Of a DNA stretch of 64,000 nucleotides, positions 1 to 8,354 are shown piece by piece. A program made the position numbers and the translations under genes. The notes below the pieces were generated by a model. The model saw only the letters and a list, made by a program, of their open reading frames with translations, was not told the DNA's origin and did no database searches. Source of the stretch: Kitasatospora phosalacinea. GTDB lineage: Bacteria > Actinomycetota > Actinomycetes > Streptomycetales > Streptomycetaceae. The stretch lies in NCBI RefSeq assembly GCF_030268885.1, contig NZ_BSSA01000005.1, positions 124,001 through 188,000 on the forward strand, in the 5' to 3' direction. Numbering within the stretch: position 1 is the stretch's first letter; the number at the start of each line of letters is the position of its first letter.

Positions 1-147
1 CGGGACGCGTACGACGCCGGGCGCGGCGCGTTCGTCCGGATCGCCACCGGCGTCCCGGCCGGACTGTGCGTGGTCGGCAGCTTCCTGGTGCTGCTCTCCG
101 CCGACGTCGCGTACGGCGCCGCGGAGGCCACCCGCACCCGTCGCTGA
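1..147 (+). CDS. C-terminal end of an unidentified membrane protein (partial)
   Basis: The reading frame is open from base 1 and ends at a TGA at 145-147, giving the last 48 residues of a protein that begins outside the window. The visible part holds a hydrophobic stretch (GLCVVGSFLVLLSADVAYG) that looks like a final membrane segment, followed by a short Arg-rich cytoplasmic tail ending TRTRR. Codon use is typical of the organism. Too little is present to name a family. A strong hairpin 50 bases downstream supports this as a real gene end. Confidence 0.6.
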   Translation, partial: RDAYDAGRGAFVRIATGVPAGLCVVGSFLVLLSADVAYGAAEATRTRR

Positions 148-197
148 TCCCCGTGGCCCCGCGAGGTGCTCGCGCACCGACCGGGGTGCGGGAACGG

Positions 198-235
198 CGA
201 TCCCCACCCGGCCGTGGAGGGCCGGGCGGGGATCG
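198..235 (+). terminator. Hairpin terminator behind the first gene
   Basis: Two 16-base arms (198-213 and 220-235) pair with one A/C mismatch around a 6-base loop (GTGGAG). There is no U-tract, as is usual for actinobacterial terminators. It sits between the upstream membrane gene and the convergent glucanase gene, so it may serve both. Confidence 0.55.
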
Positions 236-307
236 GTGGTGGGGCGGTCGCCGCCCGGGGCCGGGAGGAGGCTCCCCGCCCGGTCCGGGCCCCGGACGGC
301 GACCGGG

Positions 308-3244
308 TCAGGAGGTGAACGCCTGCAGCTCGGAGAGCTGCCCGGCGGGCCAGCCGGTGTTCCCGGTGACGGTCAGTCGCAGGTAACGGGTGGGCGTGGC
401 GGGGAGGTTGACGGTCACGGTGTTGCCGGTGGCCGGGTCGAAGACGTAGCCCGCCGAGCCGACCAGGGTGGTGAAGGTGGTGCCGTCGGTGGAGCCCTGG
501 ACGGTGACGGTCTGGGTGCGGGTGGCCCAGGCGCCGGCCGGGGGCAGCTTCAGGACGGCCCGGCTCAGGTTGCGTGCGCAGCCCAGGTCGACCTGGATCC
601 ACTGCGGGAAGGCGTTGTTGGTGCTCTCCCAGTAGGTGTTGGCGTCACCGTCGACCGCGTTGCCGGGCCCGTAGGTCTGGCTGGTGCCGGAGGCGGTGGC
701 GGGGCGCCCCTGGGCGAGGTTGCCGGTGCTGCCGGGGCAGGTCGACGAGGCCGAGGCGGACGGGGACGGCGAGGCCGGGGCCGAGGTGGACGGCGACGGC
801 GAGGAGGTGCCGCCGCCGAACGCCTGCAGCTCGGAGAGCTGCCCGGCGGGCCAGCCGGTGTTCCCGGTGACGGTCAGTCGCAGGTAACGGGTGGGCGTGG
901 CGGGGAGGTTGACGGTCACGGTGTTGCCGGTGGCCGGGTCGAAGACGTAGCCCGCCGAGCCGACCAGGGTGGTGAAGGTGCTGCCGTCGGTGGAGCCCTG
1001 GACGGTCAGGGTCTGGGTGCGGGTGGCCCAGGCGCCGGCCGGGGGCAGCTTCAGGACGGCCTTGGTCAGACCGGTCGCGCAGCCCAGGTCGACCTGGATC
1101 CACTGCGGGAAGGCGTTGTTGGCGCTCTCCCAGTAGGTGTTGGCGTCACCGTCGACCGCGTTGCCCGCGCCCAGCCCGGCGTTGGTGCCGGAGGCGGTGG
1201 CGGGGCGCCCCTGGGCGAGGTTGCCGGTGCCGCTCGGGCAGTTCGACGAGGCCGAGGCCGAGGCGGACGGGGACGGCGAGGCCGGGGCCGAGGTGGACGG
1301 GGACGGGGACGGCGAGCCGGTGCCGCCGTTGTCGCCGCCGACCGGGACGCCGTTGTACGTCCAGACCGGCGCGGGCCACTGGCCGGTGCAGGTGGAGCCG
1401 CTCAGGCCGGAGTTGCCGCCGCCGTCGGTGATCTGGAAGCCGGTGCCCACGCAGTTGTGGATCGGGGTGGCGGCCTGCGCGATGTTCCTGGCCCTGACGT
1501 TGGTGAACTTCATTTGCGCGTTGGCCTGCGCCTGGATCGCGTAGGTGCCCGCGCCGTCGATGTTCACGTTGGTCAGGTTGACGCCGGTGACGCCGCCCTC
1601 GATGGTCTGGATCGCCTCGTAGGAGCTGTCCAGGATGTCGGTGTCGCTGATGTTGACGGTCGCACCGGTGATCGGCTCGTTCAGGCCGTCGAACCAGATC
1701 GCGCCGACGCCGAACTGCCAGTTGTAGTCGCTGTTGCCGGTGCGGACCAGGGTGTTGCGGGCCGCGGTGATCGTGCCGGAGACGGCGGTGCCGTTGCCGG
1801 AGGTGACGCCCGGGTAGCGGTTGGCGATGTGCAGGCCGCCGCCGTTGGTGATGGTGTCGGCCATCACGTTGTCCGAGATGGTGAAGTCCTTGCCGCCGTA
1901 CGTGACGATGTTGTTGGCGAGGATCGGCAGCACCACCGTGTTGTGGGTGAAGCTGTCGTTGACGTTGGCCAGCCGCTCCGGCCAGGACGCCAGGCCGTCG
2001 TCGCCGGTGTTGCGCAGGAAGGTGTTGGTGACCGTCGAGTTGGTCACGCCGGTGTGGAAGTTGACGCCGTCCGCGGTCTGGTCGAGGATCCGGCTGTTCT
2101 TGATGGTGAAGCGGTCCATCGGGCCGTCCATCCAGGCGCCGACCTTGGTGTGCTGGATCCACAGGTTGTCGACGGTGGAGTTGGACATCGCGCCGCCCAG
2201 GCCGTTGACCTGGTCGTCGTCGACCCGCTCGCGGACGTCGCCGATGATCGCGAAGTCCTTCAGGGTGACGTTCTGGCTCGGGCCGCCGGCCTCCTGCGGC
2301 CGGATGCCGCCGCCGTAGCCGCCACCGGCCACGTACTTGCCGTAGATGCCCGCCGCCCGGTTGCGGTTGATCGGGTCGCGCCCGCCCAGCACGCTGTACC
2401 AGGGGCCCGCCCCGGCCAGTGTCACCTTGTCGACCACCACGTGGTCGTACAGCGTGAAGGTGCCCTGCGGGATGTACACCGTCCGGCCCTGCGCCGCCCC
2501 GGCGTCGACCGCGGCCTGGAACTTCGCGGTGGAGTCGGTGGCGCCGGTGGGGTCGGCGCCGTAGTCGGCAACCACGTCGATCGCGCCCGCCGGCTTGGCG
2601 ATCGGGTCGGCGACCTTCTCGAAGTCGGCCAGGTCGACGGTGAAGCTCGGCGACTGGGCGGTGGAGGAGACCTGCAGCCGGACCTTCGTCCCCGCCGGGT
2701 AGGTGCTGCCCAGCAGGGTGCGGGTCTCGTCGAAGAAGTGGTGCGGGTTGCTGTCGCCCGGGTTGTTGTTGAACGGGTAACCGCCGTAGTACCAGCTGTA
2801 CTTGGAGGTCACGTCGACGCTCTTCAGCTTCTGCCCGTTGACCAGCAGGTCCATCGAGGCGTCGCGGCCCTTGCCGTCCGGGGAGTCCGGCAGGCTGTAG
2901 CGGAAGTCGATCGAGTTGGCGGGCGCGGTGAGCGTGAACTCCACGTACTGGCCGACCGCGTTCAGCGTCACGGCCTGCCGTCCGGAGGCCTCCGAGGCCA
3001 GGTGCCCGTACTGCCGGTCGGGGCCGACCACGGAGCCGTTGGTGGCCGCGTACTCGGCCTCCTGCTCGACGAACGGGACGCTCGCCCCGCGGTTCGGGAC
3101 GGCCAGCGGCGACAGCGTGGGGACCGCGGCGGCGTGGGCCGCACCGGCGTTCACGAACGCCACCGCCAACAGGCCGGTGGCGCCGAGCGCGAGGGTGGTC
3201 AACGACGCGACGGTCCGCCTGGCGCGGGTGGGGGGATTCTGCAT
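308..3244 (-). CDS. Secreted GH87 alpha-1,3-glucanase (mutanase/mycodextranase) with two discoidin/CBM32 domains
   Basis: Protein of 978 residues. An Arg-rich N-terminus and hydrophobic core followed by AHAAA form a signal peptide, so the enzyme is exported. A region around residues 45-200 resembles a carbohydrate-binding jelly roll. Residues about 220-640 form a right-handed beta-helix starting with a pectate-lyase-3-like motif (DVVADYGADPTGATDS). The GH87 catalytic aspartates appear as D392 in ADGVNFH and D415/D416 in NTGDDGLA; this 23/24-residue spacing matches the three aspartates described for GH87 alpha-1,3-glucanases. Two F5/8 type C domains follow (about 671-815 and 840-978), joined by Ser/Pro/Ala-rich linkers. 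Expected role is hydrolysis of alpha-1,3-glucan in fungal walls or bacterial biofilm. The gene is monocistronic, with a low-GC promoter zone upstream. The family is confident; the exact linkage specificity is inferred. Confidence 0.88.
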   Translation of the reverse strand: MQNPPTRARRTVASLTTLALGATGLLAVAFVNAGAAHAAAVPTLSPLAVPNRGASVPFVEQEAEYAATNGSVVGPDRQYGHLASEASGRQAVTLNAVGQYVEFTLTAPANSIDFRYSLPDSPDGKGRDASMDLLVNGQKLKSVDVTSKYSWYYGGYPFNNNPGDSNPHHFFDETRTLLGSTYPAGTKVRLQVSSTAQSPSFTVDLADFEKVADPIAKPAGAIDVVADYGADPTGATDSTAKFQAAVDAGAAQGRTVYIPQGTFTLYDHVVVDKVTLAGAGPWYSVLGGRDPINRNRAAGIYGKYVAGGGYGGGIRPQEAGGPSQNVTLKDFAIIGDVRERVDDDQVNGLGGAMSNSTVDNLWIQHTKVGAWMDGPMDRFTIKNSRILDQTADGVNFHTGVTNSTVTNTFLRNTGDDGLASWPERLANVNDSFTHNTVVLPILANNIVTYGGKDFTISDNVMADTITNGGGLHIANRYPGVTSGNGTAVSGTITAARNTLVRTGNSDYNWQFGVGAIWFDGLNEPITGATVNISDTDILDSSYEAIQTIEGGVTGVNLTNVNIDGAGTYAIQAQANAQMKFTNVRARNIAQAATPIHNCVGTGFQITDGGGNSGLSGSTCTGQWPAPVWTYNGVPVGGDNGGTGSPSPSPSTSAPASPSPSASASASSNCPSGTGNLAQGRPATASGTNAGLGAGNAVDGDANTYWESANNAFPQWIQVDLGCATGLTKAVLKLPPAGAWATRTQTLTVQGSTDGSTFTTLVGSAGYVFDPATGNTVTVNLPATPTRYLRLTVTGNTGWPAGQLSELQAFGGGTSSPSPSTSAPASPSPSASASSTCPGSTGNLAQGRPATASGTSQTYGPGNAVDGDANTYWESTNNAFPQWIQVDLGCARNLSRAVLKLPPAGAWATRTQTVTVQGSTDGTTFTTLVGSAGYVFDPATGNTVTVNLPATPTRYLRLTVTGNTGWPAGQLSELQAFTS
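319..1251 (-). repeat. In-gene tandem duplication of a discoidin domain
   Basis: Bases about 321-750 and 822-1251 are nearly identical at the DNA level, offset by 501 bases (167 codons). Each unit encodes one F5/8 type C domain plus its Ser/Pro linker. The last half of each domain is almost unchanged, including synonymous positions, while the start of the domain differs (NAGLGAGN against SQTYGPGN). This indicates a recent duplication or ongoing gene conversion inside the glucanase gene. Confidence 0.85.
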
Positions 3245-3329
3245 GGGTGACCGTGCTTCCTGCAGGGGGGAGGGCCCGGGTGGTGGCCGGGCGTGCCGAG
3301 CGTAGGGCGCGGCGCAGCAGGAAGTCCAC

Positions 3330-3385
3330 GGGTGTGTGCAAAAAAGATACAGATTGACGCAAGATCAGTTGCGAAGAGACGATGG
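3330..3385 (-). promoter_or_regulatory. AT-rich promoter zone of the GH87 gene
   Basis: Between the glucanase start (3244) and the next gene end (3459) lies one clear low-GC island with an A6 run and GATACAG. On the minus strand a TTCGCA (3370-3375) and a GTATCT (3345-3350) could be -35/-10 boxes, but the 19-base spacing is long and no operator repeat stands out. I infer promoter function from position and composition only. Confidence 0.35.
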
Positions 3386-3458
3386 AACCCGACTGGAGGG
3401 CCCGTGTCGGGCCGTGCCGCGGACCACCGCCCCCTCCGCGCACCGCTCCGCGCGCCGT

Positions 3459-4271
3459 TCAGCGACGCGGGCCGGCCACCTGTTCGCTCAGCCGGAGGAC
3501 GTCCACCTCGATCTGGCCGTACCCGTCCTCCCAGCCGATCACCCGGGCGCAGCCGTCCCCGGCCAGGGCGTGCCCCCGGCTCCCGGGGTCGACCGGCACC
3601 AGGCCCGAGTCGCCCCCGGTGCAGAAGAAGGCCACGTGGTGGCGGAGCGCCGGGTGCCCGACGGCGGCCAGCTCCTCCGCCCAGGACCCGGCGACCTCCT
3701 CCTCCGGGTCGAACTCGAACTCCAGCAGTTCCTCCGGCGTCCGCCCGGTCTGCAACGCCGCCGCGAAGGCCCCGAACAGGGTCCCGTCCGACACCAGCCG
3801 GGCGAAGCGCACCGACCAGGCCCCCTTGAACGCCGGATCGCCCAGGTCCACCCCGTGCTCCTCGACCAGCGGCGCGAGGTCCGCGCCCCGGACCAGGGAC
3901 GGCCGGAAGCACGCCGCCTCCACCGCCGCCGCGAACGCCGGGGGCAGTGCCTCCCGTCCCGGCCCGTCCGCCGCGAAGTCGAACAGCGACCGGCTCGCGT
4001 CGAACCGCGGCTCCTCGCGCGCCGCGTCGTACACCCAGAACCCCGGCACCGGCTCCTCGCCCCGCAGCGCGGCCGGACGCACCCAGCCCGGATCCGTCCT
4101 GAACCCGATCTCGTCCATCAGGTTGCCGTCGATCCCGGCCGCGTACACGGCCCCCGCGTCCTCCCCGTCGAGCGGCCGCCCGAGCAGCACCCCGAACGCC
4201 TCGGCCAACTGCGCGTCCCAGCTGTCACCGGGGCTCGAAACCCCGGCCCTACCAAAAGAGTTGTCCGTCAT
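3459..4271 (-). CDS. Hypothetical protein, acidic, 270 aa
   Basis: A well-biased reading frame with ATG start at 4271 encodes a soluble acidic protein without signal peptide or membrane segment. Visible sequence includes an Asp/Glu-rich middle (EFEFDPEEEVAGSWAEEL) and a C-terminal stretch ending IGWEDGYGQIEVDVLRLSEQ. I do not recognise a family. The sequence style (short beta-strand motifs, many acidic residues) resembles solitary actinobacterial SUKH-like proteins, but no diagnostic motif is present. It faces away from the next gene and is not in an evident operon. Confidence 0.6.
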   Translation of the reverse strand: MTDNSFGRAGVSSPGDSWDAQLAEAFGVLLGRPLDGEDAGAVYAAGIDGNLMDEIGFRTDPGWVRPAALRGEEPVPGFWVYDAAREEPRFDASRSLFDFAADGPGREALPPAFAAAVEAACFRPSLVRGADLAPLVEEHGVDLGDPAFKGAWSVRFARLVSDGTLFGAFAAALQTGRTPEELLEFEFDPEEEVAGSWAEELAAVGHPALRHHVAFFCTGGDSGLVPVDPGSRGHALAGDGCARVIGWEDGYGQIEVDVLRLSEQVAGPRR

Positions 4272-4406
4272 GGCCGCACTGTAGTGCGACCCGCCCGCAC
4301 CCCCGGACCGCGTTCGGCGCGGCCCGGGTCCTGCGCGTGGGAACGTTCCGACGGGCCGACCGGCGGGCGTACGGACCGCCCCGCCGCCGGAACGGCGGAA
4401 GACCGG

Positions 4407-4856
4407 TCAGGCGGCGGGGGCGACGGGCAGCAGGCCGCGCTCGGCGAAGACCTGCCTGGCGGCGAGGGTCGCGTTCAGGGCGCGCGGGAAGCCGCAGTAG
4501 ACGGCGGAGTGCAGGAGGGCCTCGACGATCTCCTCCGGCGTGAGGCCGACGTTGAGGGAGGCGTTGACGTGCACGCGCAGCTGCGGCTCGCAGCCGCCGA
4601 GGGCGGTGAGCATGCCGAGGGTGACCAACTGGCGGTCGCGGGGCGGCAGGACGGGGCGGGCGTAGATCTCGCCGAAGCCCCAGGCGGCGACCTGGTGGGC
4701 GAGTTCGGGGGAGACGTCGGCGAGCGAGGCGAGCACGTCGGTGCCCGCGTCGCCGTCGATCCCGCGCAGCACCTCCAGGCCGTGGTCGAGGCGCTCCTGC
4801 CGGGTGGTGGCGGCCTCGACGGTGGCGGCGGCGGTGTCCGTGGTGGTGGTGTTCAC
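4407..4856 (-). CDS. Carboxymuconolactone decarboxylase family protein
   Basis: 149 residues. The core (RQERLDHGLEVLRGIDGDAG, then PVLPPRDRQLVTLGMLTALGG and HVNASLNVGLTPEEIVEALLHSA) is the alpha-helical fold of the CMD/AhpD superfamily. The AhpD CxxC redox pair is absent: after HSAVYC the sequence runs GFPRALNA, so this belongs with the gamma-carboxymuconolactone decarboxylase-like branch rather than the peroxidase branch. The substrate is unknown. No aromatic ring-cleavage genes lie next to it, so catabolic function should not be assumed. Its promoter (4909-4939) has MerR-type geometry, which suggests induction by a small molecule or redox signal. Confidence 0.8.
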   Translation of the reverse strand: MNTTTTDTAAATVEAATTRQERLDHGLEVLRGIDGDAGTDVLASLADVSPELAHQVAAWGFGEIYARPVLPPRDRQLVTLGMLTALGGCEPQLRVHVNASLNVGLTPEEIVEALLHSAVYCGFPRALNATLAARQVFAERGLLPVAPAA

Positions 4857-4908
4857 GAGGGGGCTCCTTGGGCTGCGGGCGACCGTGGTCGCGGGGCGAA
4901 CGGCTGTG

Positions 4909-4939
4909 AGCCTAGGAGTTGGAGTTCACTCCAGGGCAA
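4909..4939 (-). promoter_or_regulatory. MerR-type promoter with 19-base spacer and operator
   Basis: On the minus strand TTGCCC (4934-4939) and TAGGCT (4909-4914) are separated by 19 bases, the over-long spacing typical of MerR-activated promoters. The spacer and its edge hold the inverted repeat TGGAGTTCACTCCA (4920-4933, arms TGGAGT/ACTCCA). It points at the carboxymuconolactone decarboxylase gene starting at 4856. No merR-like gene is adjacent in the window, so the regulator would act in trans. Confidence 0.6.
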
Positions 4940-5150
4940 GCCCCGCAGGGCGCCCCGGGTTCGGTGCTCCTGGCGAAATGATCTTCAAGTCGGCCCGAGG
5001 GTGCGGGTGCCTCGGCCGGGACCGTCGCGCGTCGATGCGGCATCCGAACCGGCTGGTGTTCCAGGCCGTCCCGGCCGTGTGACCGTTCTCCGAAGAGCCG
5101 AGCCGGTATCGCGCCGCCCTCGGCCGGTCACGCGTTCTACAGTGGTCGCC

Positions 5151-5759
5151 GTGCCCGAGAATCCGTGGTTCGAAACAGACGACCCTGAAGACGAGTTCGG
5201 GTTCAGTGCCGCCGAGCTCGCCTTCGCGGCGGCACTCCGGGAGCGCGCCGGCTCATGGACCGTCCCGCCTGCCTACAGCTGGGTGGGACGTCCTGAGGAC
5301 GACTCATCGCTCCTGGCCGTCGTCGGCCTGAGCGATCGGGACAACCGGATCTCCCTCGCGGACATCGGGGTGCATCTGATCGGTTCCACCGTCCGCGGCG
5401 ACCGTCTCCACAATCAGCTGCACTACCTGCCGGACCGACCGACAGATCTGGCGATGGAGGCGACCGGTTCCTCCGGGGAACTCGCCGAGGCCGCCGCCAC
5501 GTGGTTCGAGGCCGTCCTGCTGAGGCCCGTCGTACGACACGAATGGGAGCACAACGGGCAGATCTACGCGGAAAGGTACTTGTTCGCGGACACGGGGCAC
5601 GCCCTGTGCCAGAGGTACAACCGGGCGCTGGCCCCGCAGGGGCAGGCAGAGTCCCTGACCGCCTCCGGCCAGGTGGCCGAGCGGGGCTGGATCCACACCG
5701 GCGGGCTCGGCCGGCCGACGCGCACGGTGAATGTCAGGGGTCGGAGCACCGCCTGGTAG
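5151..5759 (+). CDS. Hypothetical protein, 202 aa
   Basis: I chose the GTG at 5151 (protein begins VPENPWFETDDPEDEF); coding bias begins there, although the frame stays open much further upstream. The product is soluble, acidic at the N-terminus, with no signal or membrane segment. A motif RPVVRHEWEHNGQIYAERYLFADTG in the C-terminal half is the most conserved-looking part. This resembles small conserved Streptomyces proteins of unknown function; I cannot assign a role. A possible -10 element (TTCTACAGT) lies just upstream of the start, so the transcript may have little or no leader. Confidence 0.6.
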   Translation: MPENPWFETDDPEDEFGFSAAELAFAAALRERAGSWTVPPAYSWVGRPEDDSSLLAVVGLSDRDNRISLADIGVHLIGSTVRGDRLHNQLHYLPDRPTDLAMEATGSSGELAEAAATWFEAVLLRPVVRHEWEHNGQIYAERYLFADTGHALCQRYNRALAPQGQAESLTASGQVAERGWIHTGGLGRPTRTVNVRGRSTAW

Positions 5760-6128
5760 TCGGGCCGCTGCCGGCCATGAAGCCATTGGGGTGTCGGGCC
5801 GGTACTGCAGTCGTTCGAGCCGGTTGCGGGCGAGGCTTCGAGCCGGTCGAGGGCCGTGACGGCCGGGTCGGCGAGGCCGTGCTCGACGTGGGCCCGGACC
5901 GGCACCACCGGTGTCCTGACGGGCCGGTGGGCTCCATCGACCAGGGCGGTGGAGCCGCGCTCGCCCGTGCCGAGATGCGTGCCTGTGCCTGCTGGGCGCG
6001 TACGCGGTCGGTGGCACGGCCGGGCCGTACGGCGACCGGTCCCGCCACGGACGGGCGTCCGGAACGGCGGCCACTGACGGTCACGGCAGGCGTCGGCCGC
6101 GTCGGCCCCGGATGCGTCCTCGGGTCGT
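5760..6128. other. Non-coding or degenerate stretch
   Basis: About 370 bases with no reading frame of convincing codon bias on either strand. Third-position GC is lower and irregular compared with both neighbours. Several overlapping frames remain open only because stops are rare at this GC content. Fragments such as HVEHGLADP on the minus strand faintly recall transposase tails, but nothing supports a named element. I see no terminator or repeat of note here. Confidence 0.4.
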
Positions 6129-6584
6129 TCAGATCATCCGAGCGGGCCCGCGGCGTGCAGTGACCGCGTCACCGGGCGCCTCGGGGAGAGCCTCGATCAT
6201 CAGCGGGCCCGGATGGAACACGCCACTACGCGGGCCGAACATGTCCTCGCCCACGAGGTAGCGGTGGAGCCATTCGCTGAAGCCCATCTCGTACTCGACG
6301 AACCGGCCGTCGAGAACGACGCCCGCCATGTGCCGGTCCCCACTGCTCGCCGACCGGACGAGGAAGGCGCCCTCCCGGCGGTCCGTGCGGGCGACGGGGA
6401 TGAGACCGTCCGGCCCGCCGAAGGTCGGAGTCGCTCCGCGGAAGATGACGCCCGCCCCGTCCCAGTCGGACTCCTCCAGGCCCTTGATCTGCGGTCCGAG
6501 GCGCTCGGCCAGATCGAAGAACCGGGTGTCCGGGCGGGTCGGGACCAGGTGGTGGTTCAAGGTCACCGGAGCGTGGGTCTCCAC
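6129..6584 (-). CDS. SUKH/SMI1-KNR4-like small protein
   Basis: GTG start at 6584 preceded by GGTGGAGAC; 151 residues beginning VETHAPVTLNHHLVPTRPD. The second half (DRHMAGVVLDGRFVEYEMGFSEWLHRYLVGEDMFG) resembles the C-terminal half of SMI1/KNR4 (SUKH) proteins, where a hydrophobic strand leads into an FxxWLxRYLxGE helix. SUKH proteins often act as immunity proteins to polymorphic toxins, but many solitary copies in Streptomyces have no known partner, and no toxin gene is adjacent. Family assignment is by pattern only. Confidence 0.5.
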   Translation of the reverse strand: METHAPVTLNHHLVPTRPDTRFFDLAERLGPQIKGLEESDWDGAGVIFRGATPTFGGPDGLIPVARTDRREGAFLVRSASSGDRHMAGVVLDGRFVEYEMGFSEWLHRYLVGEDMFGPRSGVFHPGPLMIEALPEAPGDAVTARRGPARMI

Positions 6585-6704
6585 GTTCTTGTCTCCACCC
6601 ACGTCACACGTCGCACCCAGGTCCCGCCGGGCGGCCGCCCCCGCGCGCCTGCCCGGTGGCCCGGTCTCGTTCCGTGCGGTCGAACTGTCGTCGGTGAGCA
6701 ACTG

Positions 6705-7241
6705 ATGTACGGTCAGGTCCGCTGGCACGACCGGTCCGCCGTGCTCGGCCCGGCGCGGCAGGCGGAGGTCCTGACGTCGTCGCGTGCTGTGGCGGACGTC
6801 CTGGGCGAGCAGGGCCGCGGCCCGTTCGAGTCCGTCTTCGGGGGCCTGGAGCCCGCCGCGCAGGCCGGCAGGGTGAAAGTCTACGCCACCGGCGAGATCG
6901 GGGACGCGGCCCGGGTCGACGCGCTCCCGGTGCAGGTCTTCGCCGTCCAGATGGCGCCCGGTGCCGCGGGGGTCCAGGTGCAGACCACCAAGGAGGGGGC
7001 CGCCTCCCCGAAGCTCAAGGCCGCTCTGGAGGCCTTGGCCGGCAGCGTTCCCGTGACGCTGCCGGAAGGACAGGAGATCCACGGCCTGGACGGAACCAAC
7101 CTGCCCGCTCCGTCCGCGACCCCCGTCCCGGTGCACGGACGGGCCGTCAGGGCTTCAGGATCAGGCGGATCGGGTTGCCCTGCTTGGTGTGCAGGCGTTC
7201 GACCGCCTCGGCGGCCCGCTCCAGCGGGAGGACCTCGCTGA
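6705..7241 (+). CDS. Possible truncated gene running into the neighbouring dehydrogenase
   Basis: From the ATG at 6705 the plus strand has good codon bias up to about 7140 (GRVKVYATGEIGDAARVDAL, then SPKLKAALEALAGSVPVTLP and IHGLDGTNLPAP). It then continues without stop into the 3' end of the convergent alcohol dehydrogenase gene, ending at 7241 with a 95-base overlap. The start has no clear ribosome site. I do not recognise a family. The lack of a proper stop suggests loss of the original 3' end, or of the 5' end, so this may be a gene remnant. Confidence 0.35.
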   Translation: MYGQVRWHDRSAVLGPARQAEVLTSSRAVADVLGEQGRGPFESVFGGLEPAAQAGRVKVYATGEIGDAARVDALPVQVFAVQMAPGAAGVQVQTTKEGAASPKLKAALEALAGSVPVTLPEGQEIHGLDGTNLPAPSATPVPVHGRAVRASGSGGSGCPAWCAGVRPPRRPAPAGGPR

Positions 7242-8157
7242 CGGAGCGGGAGAAGTCCAGCCGGCCGCCCGCGGCGAGGGCGATCAGCTGCGGGACGGCC
7301 TCCTCCTCGGAGCCGTAGTGGCCCAGGATCTGCTGCTGCAGGTACGAGAAGCGGATGCCGTCCGCGACCGTCAGCGGCTGGTCGGTCAGCCCGACCAGCA
7401 CCAGGCGGCCGCGTGCGCCGAGCACCTTCAGGGCCTGCTCGCGGACGGCGGGCACCCCGGCGAAGTCGAACGCCGCGGCCAGGCCCGCCCCGCCGGTGGC
7501 CGCGCCGATCTTCGCGGCGAGCTCGGGGTCGGCGGAGTCCAGCGCGAGGTCCGCGCCGAAGGCGAGGGCGCGCTCGCGGGCGGCGGGCGCCGGGTCGACC
7601 GCGACGATCGGGTGGGCGCCGACCGCGCGCAGCAGTTGCACGCTGTGCGCGCCGAGGCCGCCCACGCCCCAGACGCCGACCGGCTCGGCCGGGCGGACGC
7701 CGCCGGTGGTGGTCACCGCGCCCCACGGGGTGGAGACCGCGTCCGGGATGATCGAGCCCTGCTCGAACGGGATCGACCCGGGCAGTGCGAACAGCGTGTC
7801 GACCCGGGCCAGCGCGTACTCGGCCCAGCCGCCGTCGTAGTCGACGCCGCGCGTCCAGGTGATCCCGTCGCGCTTCTCGCCGGCCTGCAGCACCACCCGG
7901 TCGCCGACCTGCCAGCGGCCCGACTCCGGGCCCAACTCGGCGACGGTACCGGCGACTTCGTGCCCCAGCGTGACGCTCTCGCCGGGCAGGTACAGGGGGG
8001 TGAGGGTGCCGTCGACCAGGTGGACGTCGGACAGGCAGACGCCCGCCGCCTCGACCTTCACCAGCACCTGGCCGGGGCCGGGCACCGGACGCTCCACCTC
8101 CTCCACGCTCAGCGTGCGGGTGGGCAGGTGCAGACGGACGGCGCGCATCACGGCCAT
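7147..8157 (-). CDS. Zinc-type medium-chain alcohol dehydrogenase
   Basis: 336 residues; ATG at 8157 preceded by GAGGA with 8 bases spacing. GroES-like N-terminal domain with catalytic-zinc cysteine in AAGVCLSDVHLVDG and the GHE motif (TLGHEVAGTVAELG); the Rossmann domain starts at VGVWGVGGLGAHSVQLLRAVGA. The structural-zinc four-cysteine lobe is missing: the region EKRDGITWTRGVDYDGGWAEY lacks the cysteines. Expected reaction is NAD(P)-dependent alcohol/aldehyde interconversion with unknown substrate. It is divergent from the TetR gene at 8386, and the shared intergenic region carries a 20-base palindrome, so that TetR probably controls it. Confidence 0.85.
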   Translation of the reverse strand: MAVMRAVRLHLPTRTLSVEEVERPVPGPGQVLVKVEAAGVCLSDVHLVDGTLTPLYLPGESVTLGHEVAGTVAELGPESGRWQVGDRVVLQAGEKRDGITWTRGVDYDGGWAEYALARVDTLFALPGSIPFEQGSIIPDAVSTPWGAVTTTGGVRPAEPVGVWGVGGLGAHSVQLLRAVGAHPIVAVDPAPAARERALAFGADLALDSADPELAAKIGAATGGAGLAAAFDFAGVPAVREQALKVLGARGRLVLVGLTDQPLTVADGIRFSYLQQQILGHYGSEEEAVPQLIALAAGGRLDFSRSVSEVLPLERAAEAVERLHTKQGNPIRLILKP

Positions 8158-8354
8158 GGCGGTGTTCCTCTCCGGCCGGCGGCGAGCCGTCGGCGGTCTC
8201 GGCCTCGTTGTCGCCCGCGAAGCCCGGGCCGGAGGGCGCCGGTAGGTGCCGGTAGGTGCCGGAAGGGCTCCGGAGCGCATCCGGCGCATCCGGCGGGCCC
8301 GGCGGGCTATCGCAGGGTGACTTGCATTGCCGAGGCTACGTCGCGGCCCCGGGC

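Noticed and set aside
236-3250. A 1,004-residue plus-strand frame antisense to the GH87 gene
   Set aside because: Its product is Gly/Val/Arg-rich low complexity with no domains; the minus-strand frame has signal peptide, catalytic residues and domain order. Stop codons are simply rare at this GC content.
5734-6084. Possible transposase remnant (HVEHGLADPAVTALDRL)
   Set aside because: No DDE residues, no terminal inverted repeats or target duplication, and the match is a few residues only.
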